Assembly (NCBI GenBank): GCA_035353815.1
Contig: DAOQAG010000019.1
Span: forward strand, 1 to 64,000
Source: JAKPUX01 sp035353815
GTDB taxonomy: Bacteria > Zhuqueibacterota > Zhuqueibacteria > Residuimicrobiales > Residuimicrobiaceae
Direction of reading: 5' to 3'
DNA: 64,000 bases
The notes under the pieces are model-generated. The model ran no database searches. It saw nothing but the letters and a program-made list of their open reading frames with translations, and was not told the DNA's origin. The translations under genes and the position numbers were made by a program. Below are positions 24,931-34,300 of the stretch, piece by piece. Numbering within the stretch: position 1 is the stretch's first letter; each line of letters starts with the position of its first letter.

Positions 24931-27702
24931 ATGAATTCGAAATTCATCACCATCCTTATTACCGTTATCAGTCTGCTGCTCATCACTGCCTTCGCCTGGG
25001 CAGCCGCTCCGACGGCCAAGATCACCGTGGACGCCCTGAGCTCGGTCGATGTCGAAGGCACTACCATGATGACCTCGAGCGGACTGAAGGTCATCGGTAT
25101 CGGCGAAACCTGGTATCTGATCGGCTCTGCTTCCTCCGGCACGGTGACCAACTATGCCTGGACGCTCAAGACCAAGCCGGCCGCCTCGAATGCAGCCCTT
25201 TCCGCCACCAATACCAACAAGGTCGAGCTGGTTCCCGACGCGATCGGCCAGTATGAAGTGGTCCTGTCGGTCACCACCGCTGACGGCACCGGCGAAACCA
25301 CCGTCATTCTCACCGCCGCCAAGTGGTGCGGTGTCGGCGGCCAGTGGGGATTCGGCGTTGATGTCGCCGGCGGCCAGTGCGCCTACTGCCATTATGAGAA
25401 TACCAACCAGTGGAACAAGACCAAACATTTTGTCGGCCTGAGCGATAACATCGACACGCCGGGACATTTCGCCAGCTATTGTCTCTCCTGCCATGTCACC
25501 GGCTACAACGCCGCGCCGGCTGCAGTCAACAACGGCTTTGACGACATCGCGGCTGAGCTCGGCTGGGTTTTTCCGGCCACGCTGCAGGCGGGCAATTGGA
25601 CCAGCCTGATCACCAATTATCCGCGCCTGGCCCAGATGTCCAATGTCCAGTGCGAAGCCTGTCATGGCCCCGGCAACCAGCATGTCGGCAAAAAGAGCGC
25701 GATCGACATGAGTCTGAATGAGGGCACCTGCGGCCGCTGCCACGAAGAGCCTCCCTACAACGTCAAGAACATACAGTGGGCCAAATCGGGACACGCTGGA
25801 GTGATGGAAAGCTACTCCACCCGCACCCCCTGCGACCAGTGCCATTCGGGCTGGGCTTTCATCCGCCGGGTCGACCCCAAGACCACGAGTCTTGATGGCC
25901 GCCCGACCAACGGCTTTGGCCAGCAGTCCTGCGCCGTCTGCCACGATCCGCATTCCGGCACCTATGAGGGCCAGATCCGCACCATGGCCGATGTCACCCT
26001 CGGCGATGGCAGTGTGGTCACCTATGGCGGCACCGGCAAACTCTGCATGGCCTGCCATCACGGCCGCCAGAACGCCGAAGTTTACTCCGCCAATCCGGCC
26101 AACATCTCGACACATTTCGGTCCGCACGGCAGCGCCCAGGCGGACATGATCAATGCCAGCAACGGCATTCACTATGGCCTGCCGGTTGCCAAGACCGGAC
26201 ATATCCTCACCACGGAAGATGCCTGCGTCACCTGCCACATGGCGACCGAAGGCAATCCTGCCGACCACAACCACACCTTCTCCATGGTCGACGACAAGGA
26301 CACTGAAGATACCGCCGACGATGTCGACAAGGTCTTCATCTGTCAGCCCTGCCATGGTGACATCAAATCCTTCGATGAGATCCCCGCAGCCCAGGATTAC
26401 GATGATGACGGCACCATGGAAAGCGCGACCGCCGAGATCGAGGGTTTGATGGAGGAACTGGCCGAGATTCTGCCCCCCGCCGGCTCGGACGTGGTCCTTA
26501 CCAAGGCCGATTATGACTGGACGGGACAACCCGAAAAAGTCGCCGAATACCGCAAACTGCTGCTCAAAGCCGCCTATAACTATTATTTTGTCGAGGAAGA
26601 TCTCAGCGGCGGCATCCACAACACCGCCTATGCGGCTACCCTGCTGCGCCGCTCGATCGCCTCGCTCAAGTACGGCGATATCGGCTCCGGCGTGATCCGC
26701 AGCATCAGCGATGTGCCGCAAGACCAGGGCAAGCAGGTCCGCGTGATCTGGAGCAAGTTCCCGGCGGATGGTCCCGGCGACATGCCGATCCGGAATTACA
26801 ATGTCTGGCGCCGCGTCGATGCGCCCGCCGCGGGCACCACTCTGGCGGCCGCCCCCAGGCTGTACCGCTCCTTCGACGAGGTACCGGCGACCCTGACCTC
26901 CGAAGTCCGCGTCAAGTTCGAAGAGGATCTCTATGACTTTGTCGCCTCGGTTCCGGCTGCTGCGCTGCCGCAGTACAGCGTCGTCGCCCCAACCCTCTCT
27001 GATTCGACCAAAACCGGCGGTCAGCACTGGTCGGTCTTCGTCATCACCGGTCAGACCGAGCTGCCCTACTGGTACAGCGCCTCCGCACCCGACAGCGGCT
27101 ATTCGGTCGATAATCTGGAACCCATGGTGCCAATGAACCTGCGCGCCGACGTTTCCAGCTCCGGTGTCTCCCTCACCTGGGATGAACCGGCCGACGCCGA
27201 TTTCAAGTTCTTCACCCTCTACCGCGGTGAGACCGCTTCCTTTGATCCGGATGCGGCTCAGCCCCTGGCCAAGCTGACGGCCCATGCCTTCGTCGACGGT
27301 TCGGCCTTGAATAAAAAGACCTACTACTACAAGCTGGCGGCGACCGATTTCTCGGGCAACCGCAGCACTTTCGCGAGCGTCATGCTGAACGTCACGGCCG
27401 TGGATATCAACGCCAGCCTGCCGACCGAATTTGCGCTGGAACAGAACTACCCGAACCCGTTCAATCCCAGCACGATGATCTCCTTCGGCCTGCCGTCGCA
27501 GCAGCGCATTGCCCTCAAGATCTATGACATGCGCGGCCAGCTGGTGCGCACCCTGGCCAGTGGCTCCTTCTCGGCCGGCACGCATCAGCTGAGCTGGGAC
27601 GGTCGCAACGACAGCGGCGATGTCACCAGCGCCGGCACCTATCTCTATCGCCTCGAGAGCGAAGGTCAAACCGTCACCAGGAAGATGATCTTCCTGAAGT
27701 AA
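24931..27702 (+). CDS. Nine-heme cytochrome with Ig-like, FnIII and T9SS sorting domains
   Basis: A 923-residue exported protein. Signal peptide 1-24; an Ig/PKD-like beta domain about 26-130; a cytochrome region about 150-475 with nine CxxCH sites (CAYCH, CLSCH, CEACH, CGRCH, CDQCH, CAVCH, CMACH, CVTCH, CQPCH); a helical stretch; a fibronectin III domain about 730-825; and a C-terminal T9SS tail (NYPNPFNPST, YDMRGQLVRTL, ends KMIFLK). The tail predicts secretion through the type IX system and attachment at the cell surface, so the hemes would be extracellular. It is the next plus-strand gene after the barrel-cytochrome operon and precedes a NapC-like cytochrome. The start has GGGAGG at the right distance. 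Confidence 0.87.
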   Translation: MNSKFITILITVISLLLITAFAWAAAPTAKITVDALSSVDVEGTTMMTSSGLKVIGIGETWYLIGSASSGTVTNYAWTLKTKPAASNAALSATNTNKVELVPDAIGQYEVVLSVTTADGTGETTVILTAAKWCGVGGQWGFGVDVAGGQCAYCHYENTNQWNKTKHFVGLSDNIDTPGHFASYCLSCHVTGYNAAPAAVNNGFDDIAAELGWVFPATLQAGNWTSLITNYPRLAQMSNVQCEACHGPGNQHVGKKSAIDMSLNEGTCGRCHEEPPYNVKNIQWAKSGHAGVMESYSTRTPCDQCHSGWAFIRRVDPKTTSLDGRPTNGFGQQSCAVCHDPHSGTYEGQIRTMADVTLGDGSVVTYGGTGKLCMACHHGRQNAEVYSANPANISTHFGPHGSAQADMINASNGIHYGLPVAKTGHILTTEDACVTCHMATEGNPADHNHTFSMVDDKDTEDTADDVDKVFICQPCHGDIKSFDEIPAAQDYDDDGTMESATAEIEGLMEELAEILPPAGSDVVLTKADYDWTGQPEKVAEYRKLLLKAAYNYYFVEEDLSGGIHNTAYAATLLRRSIASLKYGDIGSGVIRSISDVPQDQGKQVRVIWSKFPADGPGDMPIRNYNVWRRVDAPAAGTTLAAAPRLYRSFDEVPATLTSEVRVKFEEDLYDFVASVPAAALPQYSVVAPTLSDSTKTGGQHWSVFVITGQTELPYWYSASAPDSGYSVDNLEPMVPMNLRADVSSSGVSLTWDEPADADFKFFTLYRGETASFDPDAAQPLAKLTAHAFVDGSALNKKTYYYKLAATDFSGNRSTFASVMLNVTAVDINASLPTEFALEQNYPNPFNPSTMISFGLPSQQRIALKIYDMRGQLVRTLASGSFSAGTHQLSWDGRNDSGDVTSAGTYLYRLESEGQTVTRKMIFLK

Positions 27703-27725
27703 CGGTTCCCGAAATGCACGTATGC

Positions 27726-27762
27726 AAGCCGGGGCGACTGTTCGCCCCGGCTTGGCTTTTTT
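27726..27762 (+). terminator. Rho-independent terminator between two cytochrome genes
   Basis: An 11-bp stem AAGCCGGGGCG / CGCCCCGGCTT with a 6-base loop, then GGC and six T. It ends only a few bases before the ribosome site of the next gene. Confidence 0.8.
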
Positions 27763-27776
27763 AGGAGAGATCCTTC

Positions 27777-29276
27777 ATGAAACTGCGCCTGCCTCAATCC
27801 TATTACAATCCGGTCTCCTATACGGGCACAGTGATCGCCCTGATCGCCCTCTTCATGTTCGTCTTTCTCTACGTCCTGGCCTCGCTTTCGAGCGTCGACC
27901 GGGCGTATGTGGGCATCGTCCTCTTCATCGTCATCCCCGCCTTCATCATTCTCGGACTGCTGCTCATCCCTTTGGGGATGTGGCTCTTCATCCGCCAGAG
28001 GCGGCGACAGGGCAAATCTCTGGACAAGGGCTTCCCGGTGCTTGACCTCAACCAGCCGGGGCAGCGGACCGGCACGATCATCTTCGCCCTGGGTACGACC
28101 CTTTTTCTCTTCCTCTCCGCCCTCGGCAGTTATGAGGCTTACCATTTCACCGAATCGGTGCCCTTTTGCGGCCAGCTCTGCCACCAGGTGATGGAGCCGG
28201 AGCACACCGCCTACCAGAACTCGCCCCATGCCCGGGTGACCTGCGTCGAATGCCACGTCGGCGCTGGCGCAAACTGGTACGTCAAATCAAAGTTGAGCGG
28301 CTTGTATCAGGTTTATGCTACCCTGGCGAATGTCTACCCCCGGCCCATTCCCGTGCCGGTGGCCAACCTCCGCCCGGCGCGCGAGACCTGTGAGTCCTGC
28401 CACTGGCCGCAAAAGATCTACGGCAAGCAGCAGCGCCGCGAAATCTATTTTCTGCCGGACGAAAGCAACACCCGCTGGGAAATCGAGATGCTGATGAATA
28501 CCGGCAGCGGCAATGCCGCCCTCGGCCAGAGTTCCGGGATCCACTGGCACATCAATCCCGACGTCCGCATCGAGTATTTTGCCGCGGATGCGAAGCGCCT
28601 CGAAATCCCGCGGGTCGTCCTGACCAACGCCAAAAGCGGCGAAAAGGTGGTCTATGACGGACCGGCGGCCGGTGCCGAAACCGCCGCCCTGCCGCTCCGG
28701 CAGATGGACTGCATCGACTGTCATAACCGGCCCAGCCACGGCTATCGCGATCCCAACCGCTTCATCAACACAGCCATGGCAGCCGGCGAGATCGATCCCG
28801 CCCTGCCCGGCATCAAGCGGGCAGCGGTGGAGGCCTGCATGACCGCCTACGGGACCCCGGACTCCGCGCAGGCCGGGATCGCCGCCCACTTGCGCACCTT
28901 CGGCGCCACCCTGGCCGGCGTGCAAGGCCCGGAGGCGGGGGCGCTGCTTGAACGCGCCATCGCCGGAACCCGGAAGGCCTACAGCTGCAACATTTTTCCG
29001 CGGATGAAGGTCACCTGGAATGACTATCCCGACCACATCGGCCACCTCAATTCCCCCGGATGCTTCCGCTGCCACGACGGGCAGCACACCAGCGCGCAGG
29101 GGCGCACCATCTCCAATTCATGCACGCTCTGCCATGACATCCTGGCGCAGGGCAAGAGCGGAGCGCTGGCCTATTCGAATGCCGGCAGCTCGCTCGAGTT
29201 CGTCCATCCCGAGGATATCGGCGACAGCTGGAAAGAGGCCCCATGTTCGGAGTGCCACGCCCAGCCGCCGATCTGA
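27777..29276 (+). CDS. Inner-membrane seven-heme NapC/NirT-type cytochrome (ImcH-like)
   Basis: A 499-residue protein with three membrane segments (about 18-38, 43-72 and 98-120) and then a heme domain. Heme sites are CGQLCH (a CX3CH form, the first), CVECH, CESCH, CIDCH, CFRCH, CTLCH and CSECH, seven in total. The region CGQLCHQVMEPEHTAY with SPHARV is the NapC/NirT signature including the conserved Met-Glu. Family knowledge: such proteins oxidise menaquinol; Geobacter ImcH has seven hemes and a similar size. It likely feeds electrons from the quinone pool to the periplasmic cytochromes encoded nearby. AGGAGAG precedes the ATG. Confidence 0.85.
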   Translation: MKLRLPQSYYNPVSYTGTVIALIALFMFVFLYVLASLSSVDRAYVGIVLFIVIPAFIILGLLLIPLGMWLFIRQRRRQGKSLDKGFPVLDLNQPGQRTGTIIFALGTTLFLFLSALGSYEAYHFTESVPFCGQLCHQVMEPEHTAYQNSPHARVTCVECHVGAGANWYVKSKLSGLYQVYATLANVYPRPIPVPVANLRPARETCESCHWPQKIYGKQQRREIYFLPDESNTRWEIEMLMNTGSGNAALGQSSGIHWHINPDVRIEYFAADAKRLEIPRVVLTNAKSGEKVVYDGPAAGAETAALPLRQMDCIDCHNRPSHGYRDPNRFINTAMAAGEIDPALPGIKRAAVEACMTAYGTPDSAQAGIAAHLRTFGATLAGVQGPEAGALLERAIAGTRKAYSCNIFPRMKVTWNDYPDHIGHLNSPGCFRCHDGQHTSAQGRTISNSCTLCHDILAQGKSGALAYSNAGSSLEFVHPEDIGDSWKEAPCSECHAQPPI

Positions 29277-29362
29277 GGCCGCTCTTCCCGCTCCCTCCCG
29301 AGCTATTGTCCGCCGGCCTGTCGCCGCGGCAGCCTCGAGGGTGGAGCAAGACGGGAAATATC

Positions 29363-29394
29363 GGGCGCCGCTGGATTCAGCGGCGCCTTTTTTT
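29363..29394 (+). terminator. Rho-independent terminator after the NapC-like cytochrome
   Basis: A perfect 10-bp stem GGCGCCGCTG / CAGCGGCGCC with a GATT loop and seven T, between convergent genes. Confidence 0.9.
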
Positions 29395-29403
29395 ATGCGC
29401 GGG

Positions 29404-30915
29404 TCAGAAAAAGATGAAGGTGGTGAGGATAAAAACGGGGATGAGAATCGCCAGGGAATAGCCCATATAGCCGAAGAAGCTTGGCATCCGGACGCCTTGC
29501 TCCTCGGCGATGGAGCGCACCATAAAGTTGGGGGCATTGCCAATGTAGGTGTTGGCACCCATAAAGACGGCGCCGGTCGAGATCGCCTTGAGAAAGATCC
29601 CTTTGTTGGCGATCAGGGCGTGAATGGCTTGAGATTCCGGCAGGCCGGCGTAAAAGTTGCCGAGTGCCGTATTGAGAAAGGTCAGATAGGTCGGGGCGTT
29701 GTCGAGAAAGCTCGAGAGCGCTCCGGTGATCCAGAAATAGTGCCAGGGTTCGCGAACCGCCTGAATGATGAAGGCGAGATGGCCATGGGTGCCGGCGCGC
29801 AGCATCGCCAGGGCCGGAATGATCGTGACAAAGATGCCGGCAAAGAGCAGGGCCACCTCGACGATCGGGCTCCACGAGAACTCGTTCTTCTCGCGCACCA
29901 CGCGGGAGGTCGTGGCCAGGGAGAGCGCCACCAGGACCAGGAGAATCAGGTCCCGGAGCAGATCCGCCAGGCCGAGCTGAATACCGAGCACCGTGACCTC
30001 TCCAGCGTGAAAGGTTCCGCTCATCAGCACCGCGCCGATGATGCCGGCAAGAAAGATAAGGTTATGGGCGCCGCGGATGCGCAGGGGCACCCTCTCCACG
30101 GCGATTACGGTCGCACCGCCCGCATGCGCCCCGTCACCAGCCACTGGTGTGCCCGCCATTGAATCCCTCTCTCCTGCGGCCGCGATCGCACCGCCGGCGT
30201 TCTGCTCGCGCCGGTAGAGAAACAGGTCCATCAGGAAGAAAGTGCCCAGCACCAGCGCCACAACGAACAGGGTTTCGGGGAGGAGTTGAAAAGTCCAGAA
30301 AAAGGGGACGCCGTGGAGGAATCCGAGGAAAAGCGGCGGATCTCCCAGAGGCGTCAGCGCCCCGCCGATGTTGCTGACCAGAAAGATGAAAAAGACGATC
30401 ACATGCGTTTTGCTGCGGCGCCGGGCATTGGCGCGGATAACCGGCCGGATCATCAGCATCGAAGCGCCGGTGGTCCCGATCCATGAGGCGATCACGGTGC
30501 CGATCAGCAGCAGCAGGGCGTTGACCGCGGGGGTGCCGCGGAGCGTACCCTCGACCAGGATGCCTCCCGAAACGGTGAACAGGGCGAGAAGCAGGATGAT
30601 GAAGGGGATGTAGTCGATGAGCACGATGTGCAGGATTTCATGGAGCGCCGGATGGCCATAGGCCAGAATGAGCGGGAGGGCGACGGTCACCGCCCAGAAG
30701 GCGGAGACCTTGCCGTAATGATGATGCCAGAATTTCGGCGCGAAGAGGGGGAAGAGGGCGATCGAGAGCAGAATGCCGATGAAGGGAACGATGCTCCAGA
30801 CCGGGAGCACGTCGCCCAGGTTGATGCCGTTGGCGGGAGCCGCTGCTTCACCCGCCAGCGCCAGGGGAGCCTGGAGCAAACCCAGCGCTGCCGCGAGCCA
30901 GAGTTTCTTGTGCAT
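29404..30915 (-). CDS. NhaD-like sodium/proton antiporter (ion transporter superfamily)
   Basis: A 503-residue polytopic membrane protein with a signal-like first segment and then about eleven to twelve helices. The stretches SIVPFIGILLSIALFPL, FWHHHYGKV, SNIGGALTPLGDPPLFLG and GALSSFLDNAPTYLTF match the NhaD / citrate-transporter superfamily found in FCB bacteria; the TPLGDPPLF and LDNAPT motifs are the repeated substrate-binding hairpins. It probably exchanges Na+ for H+. It converges on the NapC-like cytochrome gene, so a link with respiratory energy conservation is possible but not shown. Confidence 0.85.
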   Translation of the reverse strand: MHKKLWLAAALGLLQAPLALAGEAAAPANGINLGDVLPVWSIVPFIGILLSIALFPLFAPKFWHHHYGKVSAFWAVTVALPLILAYGHPALHEILHIVLIDYIPFIILLLALFTVSGGILVEGTLRGTPAVNALLLLIGTVIASWIGTTGASMLMIRPVIRANARRRSKTHVIVFFIFLVSNIGGALTPLGDPPLFLGFLHGVPFFWTFQLLPETLFVVALVLGTFFLMDLFLYRREQNAGGAIAAAGERDSMAGTPVAGDGAHAGGATVIAVERVPLRIRGAHNLIFLAGIIGAVLMSGTFHAGEVTVLGIQLGLADLLRDLILLVLVALSLATTSRVVREKNEFSWSPIVEVALLFAGIFVTIIPALAMLRAGTHGHLAFIIQAVREPWHYFWITGALSSFLDNAPTYLTFLNTALGNFYAGLPESQAIHALIANKGIFLKAISTGAVFMGANTYIGNAPNFMVRSIAEEQGVRMPSFFGYMGYSLAILIPVFILTTFIFF

Positions 30916-31010
30916 GCCGTTGCTATCCTTTGTTCATTCAGGTCAGGCCGTAATCCATCCGACTGTCATAAATCCTGTTTAATCTTACAAATTAAAGATT
31001 TTTTTCAGCA

Positions 31011-31318
31011 CCGGCAAGATATTTATGGGGCTTACCGCGCGGGGTGGGCACCAGTGGTTCAGCCGGCAAGATATGTATGGGGCTTGCCGTGCGGGGTGGA
31101 CACCAGTGCTCAAGCCGGCAAGATATGTATGGAGCTGCCGCGCGGGGTGGGCACCAGTGGTTCAGCCGGCAAGATATGTATGGAGCTGCCGTGCGGGGTG
31201 GGCACCAGTGGTCAAGCCGGCAAGTTATTTATGGAGCTGCCGCGCGGGGTGGGCACCAGTGGTCAAGCCGGCAAGATATTTATGGAGCTGCCGCGCAGGG
31301 TGGCAAACCCCGGCCCCG
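31011..31318. repeat. Tandem array of six 51-52 bp repeats
   Basis: Six copies start at 31011, 31063, 31115, 31166, 31217 and 31268, each beginning CCGGCAAG and containing GGGGTGGGCACCAGTGG; the last copy degrades after GCAGGGTGG. Copies 1-2 are 52 bp and 3-5 are 51 bp. The array lies between the antiporter start and the adhesin stop and creates repetitive open frames on the plus strand that I do not regard as genes. Confidence 0.95.
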
Positions 31319-31327
31319 AGCCAAAAC

Positions 31328-31358
31328 AAAAAAGCCGCCCGAACCGGGCGGCTTTTTT
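31328..31358. terminator. Bidirectional terminator after the adhesin gene
   Basis: A perfect 8-bp stem GCCGCCCG / CGGGCGGC with a 3-base loop, flanked by six A and six T, 25 bases beyond the adhesin stop. Confidence 0.88.
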
Positions 31359-31382
31359 GTGCATCGAGAGGATAGCACCGCG

Positions 31383-34300
31383 CTACTTGAGCAGCGCCAT
31401 CTTTTTGGTCACGCTCATGCCGTTGGCGATGATGCGGTAGTAATAGAGGCCCGTCACCACCGGCGCACCGGCATCGCTGCGGCCGTCCCAGACGATCTGA
31501 TGATATCCGGCCGGAACCTCGCCGTCGATCAGCGTCCGGATGAGCTGGCCGTTGGTGTTGTAGATCTGCAGCAGCACCCGTCCCTCCGCCGGCAGCTGGT
31601 AACGGATGGTCGTCACCGGATTGAAGGGATTGGGATAGTTCTGCGCCAGCTCGAACTTGCTCGGTACCGGCATCTCCGCCACGACCGGCCCATGCTGCGT
31701 GGTCACGCCGCTGCGGCTGATGTCCTCGAGCTTGTAATACCAGCGCTCACCTGCCCTGGCGCTCTGGTCGATCCAGGTGTACTTGCCGTCCGAAGTGGGG
31801 GCGATCATCGCGGTGTTGATCTTTTCGAAGAGGCCCTTTTCACTGCGGCTGCGCAGCACGTTGAAGCCGAGGTTGTCACTCTCGGCGGCCGTCTGCCAGT
31901 TGAGGCTGACGCCCTGGTACTCGACACTGGTGCAGGTAAAACTCTTCAGCTCAACGCTGACTTTGATGTTAACGTACCAGTACTTCGCCAGGGTGTGCGC
32001 GGCATCGGAGATCTCGACCATCACCACAACGGGGCCACCCTGGTAATACTGCGAATTAAGGGTAAAGGACGAGGAGCTCGAGACCGACTGCGAACCGACC
32101 TTCCAGGTGTAATAGAGGGCATCGTTATCCGGGTCCTCGACCTGTACGGAGAAGGTAGCGGAGTTGGGCCAGAGAACGACCAGGCTTTCCGAGGCGGGCT
32201 CGAAAGCGACGATGCGCGGCGCCCGGTTCTCGTTGGTCACGGCGATCCGCACTGAATCGATGGTGAAGCCGCCCTGATTGTCCTGGACGGTGAAGACCGG
32301 CACGTAGGTTTTGCCGCCCTGTTCGAAGGTTGGCGTCCAGGTGAACCAGTAGGTATTGCCGCCATCCGGTTCGAAGGTGGCGCCATCGGGCAGATTGGCG
32401 GCGCTGTAGTAGAGCTGGTCGCCATCGTCATCGGAGGCAATCACCGCAAAGCGCAGCTGCTCCGCCTCGTTGATGGTATAGGGGCCCATGGCGGCCAATA
32501 CCGGGTAGTGCTGGAGGTCACCAGTGGCGGTAAAATGGACCGTCGGCGAACCGCTGGGCAGGCTGGCCGTAGCCAGGGCCTCGTTGTCCCCCTGCTTGCC
32601 GAGCTTCCAGCGGGCGCTGGCCAGGCCATCGGCGCCGGAGGTCACGAGGCTCGAGCCCTCGATGCTGCCGTTGCCGGGCAGGACGACAAAGGCCACGGTG
32701 CCGCCACGGGCCGGGTTGCCGTAGCGGTCCTTGACCAGCACCTGGATCGGATAGGGCATGACCTTGCCCACCTGGCCGCGGAGGTTGGAATTCTCGATCT
32801 TCTCCATGGTGTAGGCATAATCGGCATCGCCATAGAGCGAGAACTCGAGGAACGCCGGATTGAGATTGACCGCCGAGGCGCGCACCTTGTTGAGGCCGGA
32901 GCGGGTGCCGAGGGTATAGTTGGCCGTGGCGGTACCCTGAGCATTGGAGGTCGCCGTCAGGCTGGTCATACCGCCGTCGAGCGTGCCTCTGCCGGAGACC
33001 GTGCCGTCATCGACCACTGTAAACATCACGGACCAGCCGGGCACGGCATTGCCAAATTCATCCTCGACGCGCACTGCCAAAGGCGTATAGAGGGTGCGGC
33101 CGACGGTACCGGTCTGGTCCCCGCCGGAGAGATAGACGATCTTGCTCGGCTGGCCCCAGGTCGTCGTGGCAGTGAAGGTGACCGCGGCGATGGCCGGGTA
33201 CGAGGGCAGGCTGGCGCTGTACAACGTGTTGCCCGAGCCGCTGCCGGCGACCGCCTGCGCCGTGGCCTGGCCATACATATCGGTGGTGGCCGGGTTGGTG
33301 CTGGTGATGGCGCCATTGTTGACCAGGACGCTGAACTTGACCTGAACAGTGGCCACCGGCCAGCCATTGATGTCGCTCAGCTGCACCTTGAAGAGCTGCG
33401 GCAGAGGCTTGCCGGGCTGCGTCGTCTGGGTGTCACCAGCCACAATTGTCAGCTTCGACGGGGGGTTGGCGACGGCGATCTCGGTGAAGCGGACCGGCGA
33501 ATTGCTCAAATTGGCGCCGCTGCCGTCATTTTTGACCGCCCGGGCCTCGACAAAATTGACGCCCGCCGAGCTGCCGAGCTTGAAGCGCGCCTGGGCGACG
33601 CCGGTGCTGTCGGTGTAGACCACCTGCGGATCGATCATCGCACCGCCGCCCTGGGTGGGCACAAAGGTCACCGCATGGTTGGCGATGGTGTTGCCGTTGC
33701 GGTCGCGCACGACGACGCGCAGCGGTTGAGGCAGTGCCGTGGCGACATTGCGGGTCTGGGCATCGCCGTCATTGCTGGTGGCGCGGGCGATCTCATAGGC
33801 GCCGAGGGGGTTGAAGGTGATCAAAACACTGTCGGCAATGCTGATGTTGTTATTGACATCGCGGGCCTTGATCCATTTGCGGCCGGCCTTGGTGGAGGTG
33901 GCAAAGCCGACCGCATCGCCGTTGACATCGGTCGTGGTCAGCGGCTGGGTGATGAAGGTCGTCGCATCGTTGGAGAGCAGGGTAACATATTTGCCTGTCA
34001 CCGCGTTCTCGTACTTGTCGCGCAGCGAGACCTTGATCGAGGCCTTGGTGGTGCCGTCGGCCGCGACCGCGGCATCCACGGCGAGGATCCTGGAGCGCTT
34101 GCCGTCGGTGATATCCGGGATCGAAATCGCCGTGAAACGGATCGGCGAATTCTTCAAGGCCGCGGTGCCATTGGTGGAGGTCGCCTCAACGACGTTGCGG
34201 TCCGGGCCGGCGGTGCGGCCCAGCCGCCACTTGACACGGGCAACGCCGTCCGCATCGGTGTTGATGACCTTGGTCAGCACGGTATCGGTGCCGAGCGCGG

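Noticed and set aside
24907..27669. 920-codon minus-strand frame opposite the nine-heme cytochrome
   Set aside because: The heme motifs, T9SS tail and ribosome site are all on the plus strand; the antisense protein is Gly/Ala/Val-rich without domains.
31011..31318. CRISPR array
   Set aside because: The units are contiguous and similar over their full length, with no unique spacers and no cas genes nearby; the same holds for the arrays at 39781 and 58819.
31025..31375. Open frames through the 51-52 bp array
   Set aside because: They simply translate the tandem repeat; no ribosome site, and the mixed 51/52 period breaks the frame among copies.
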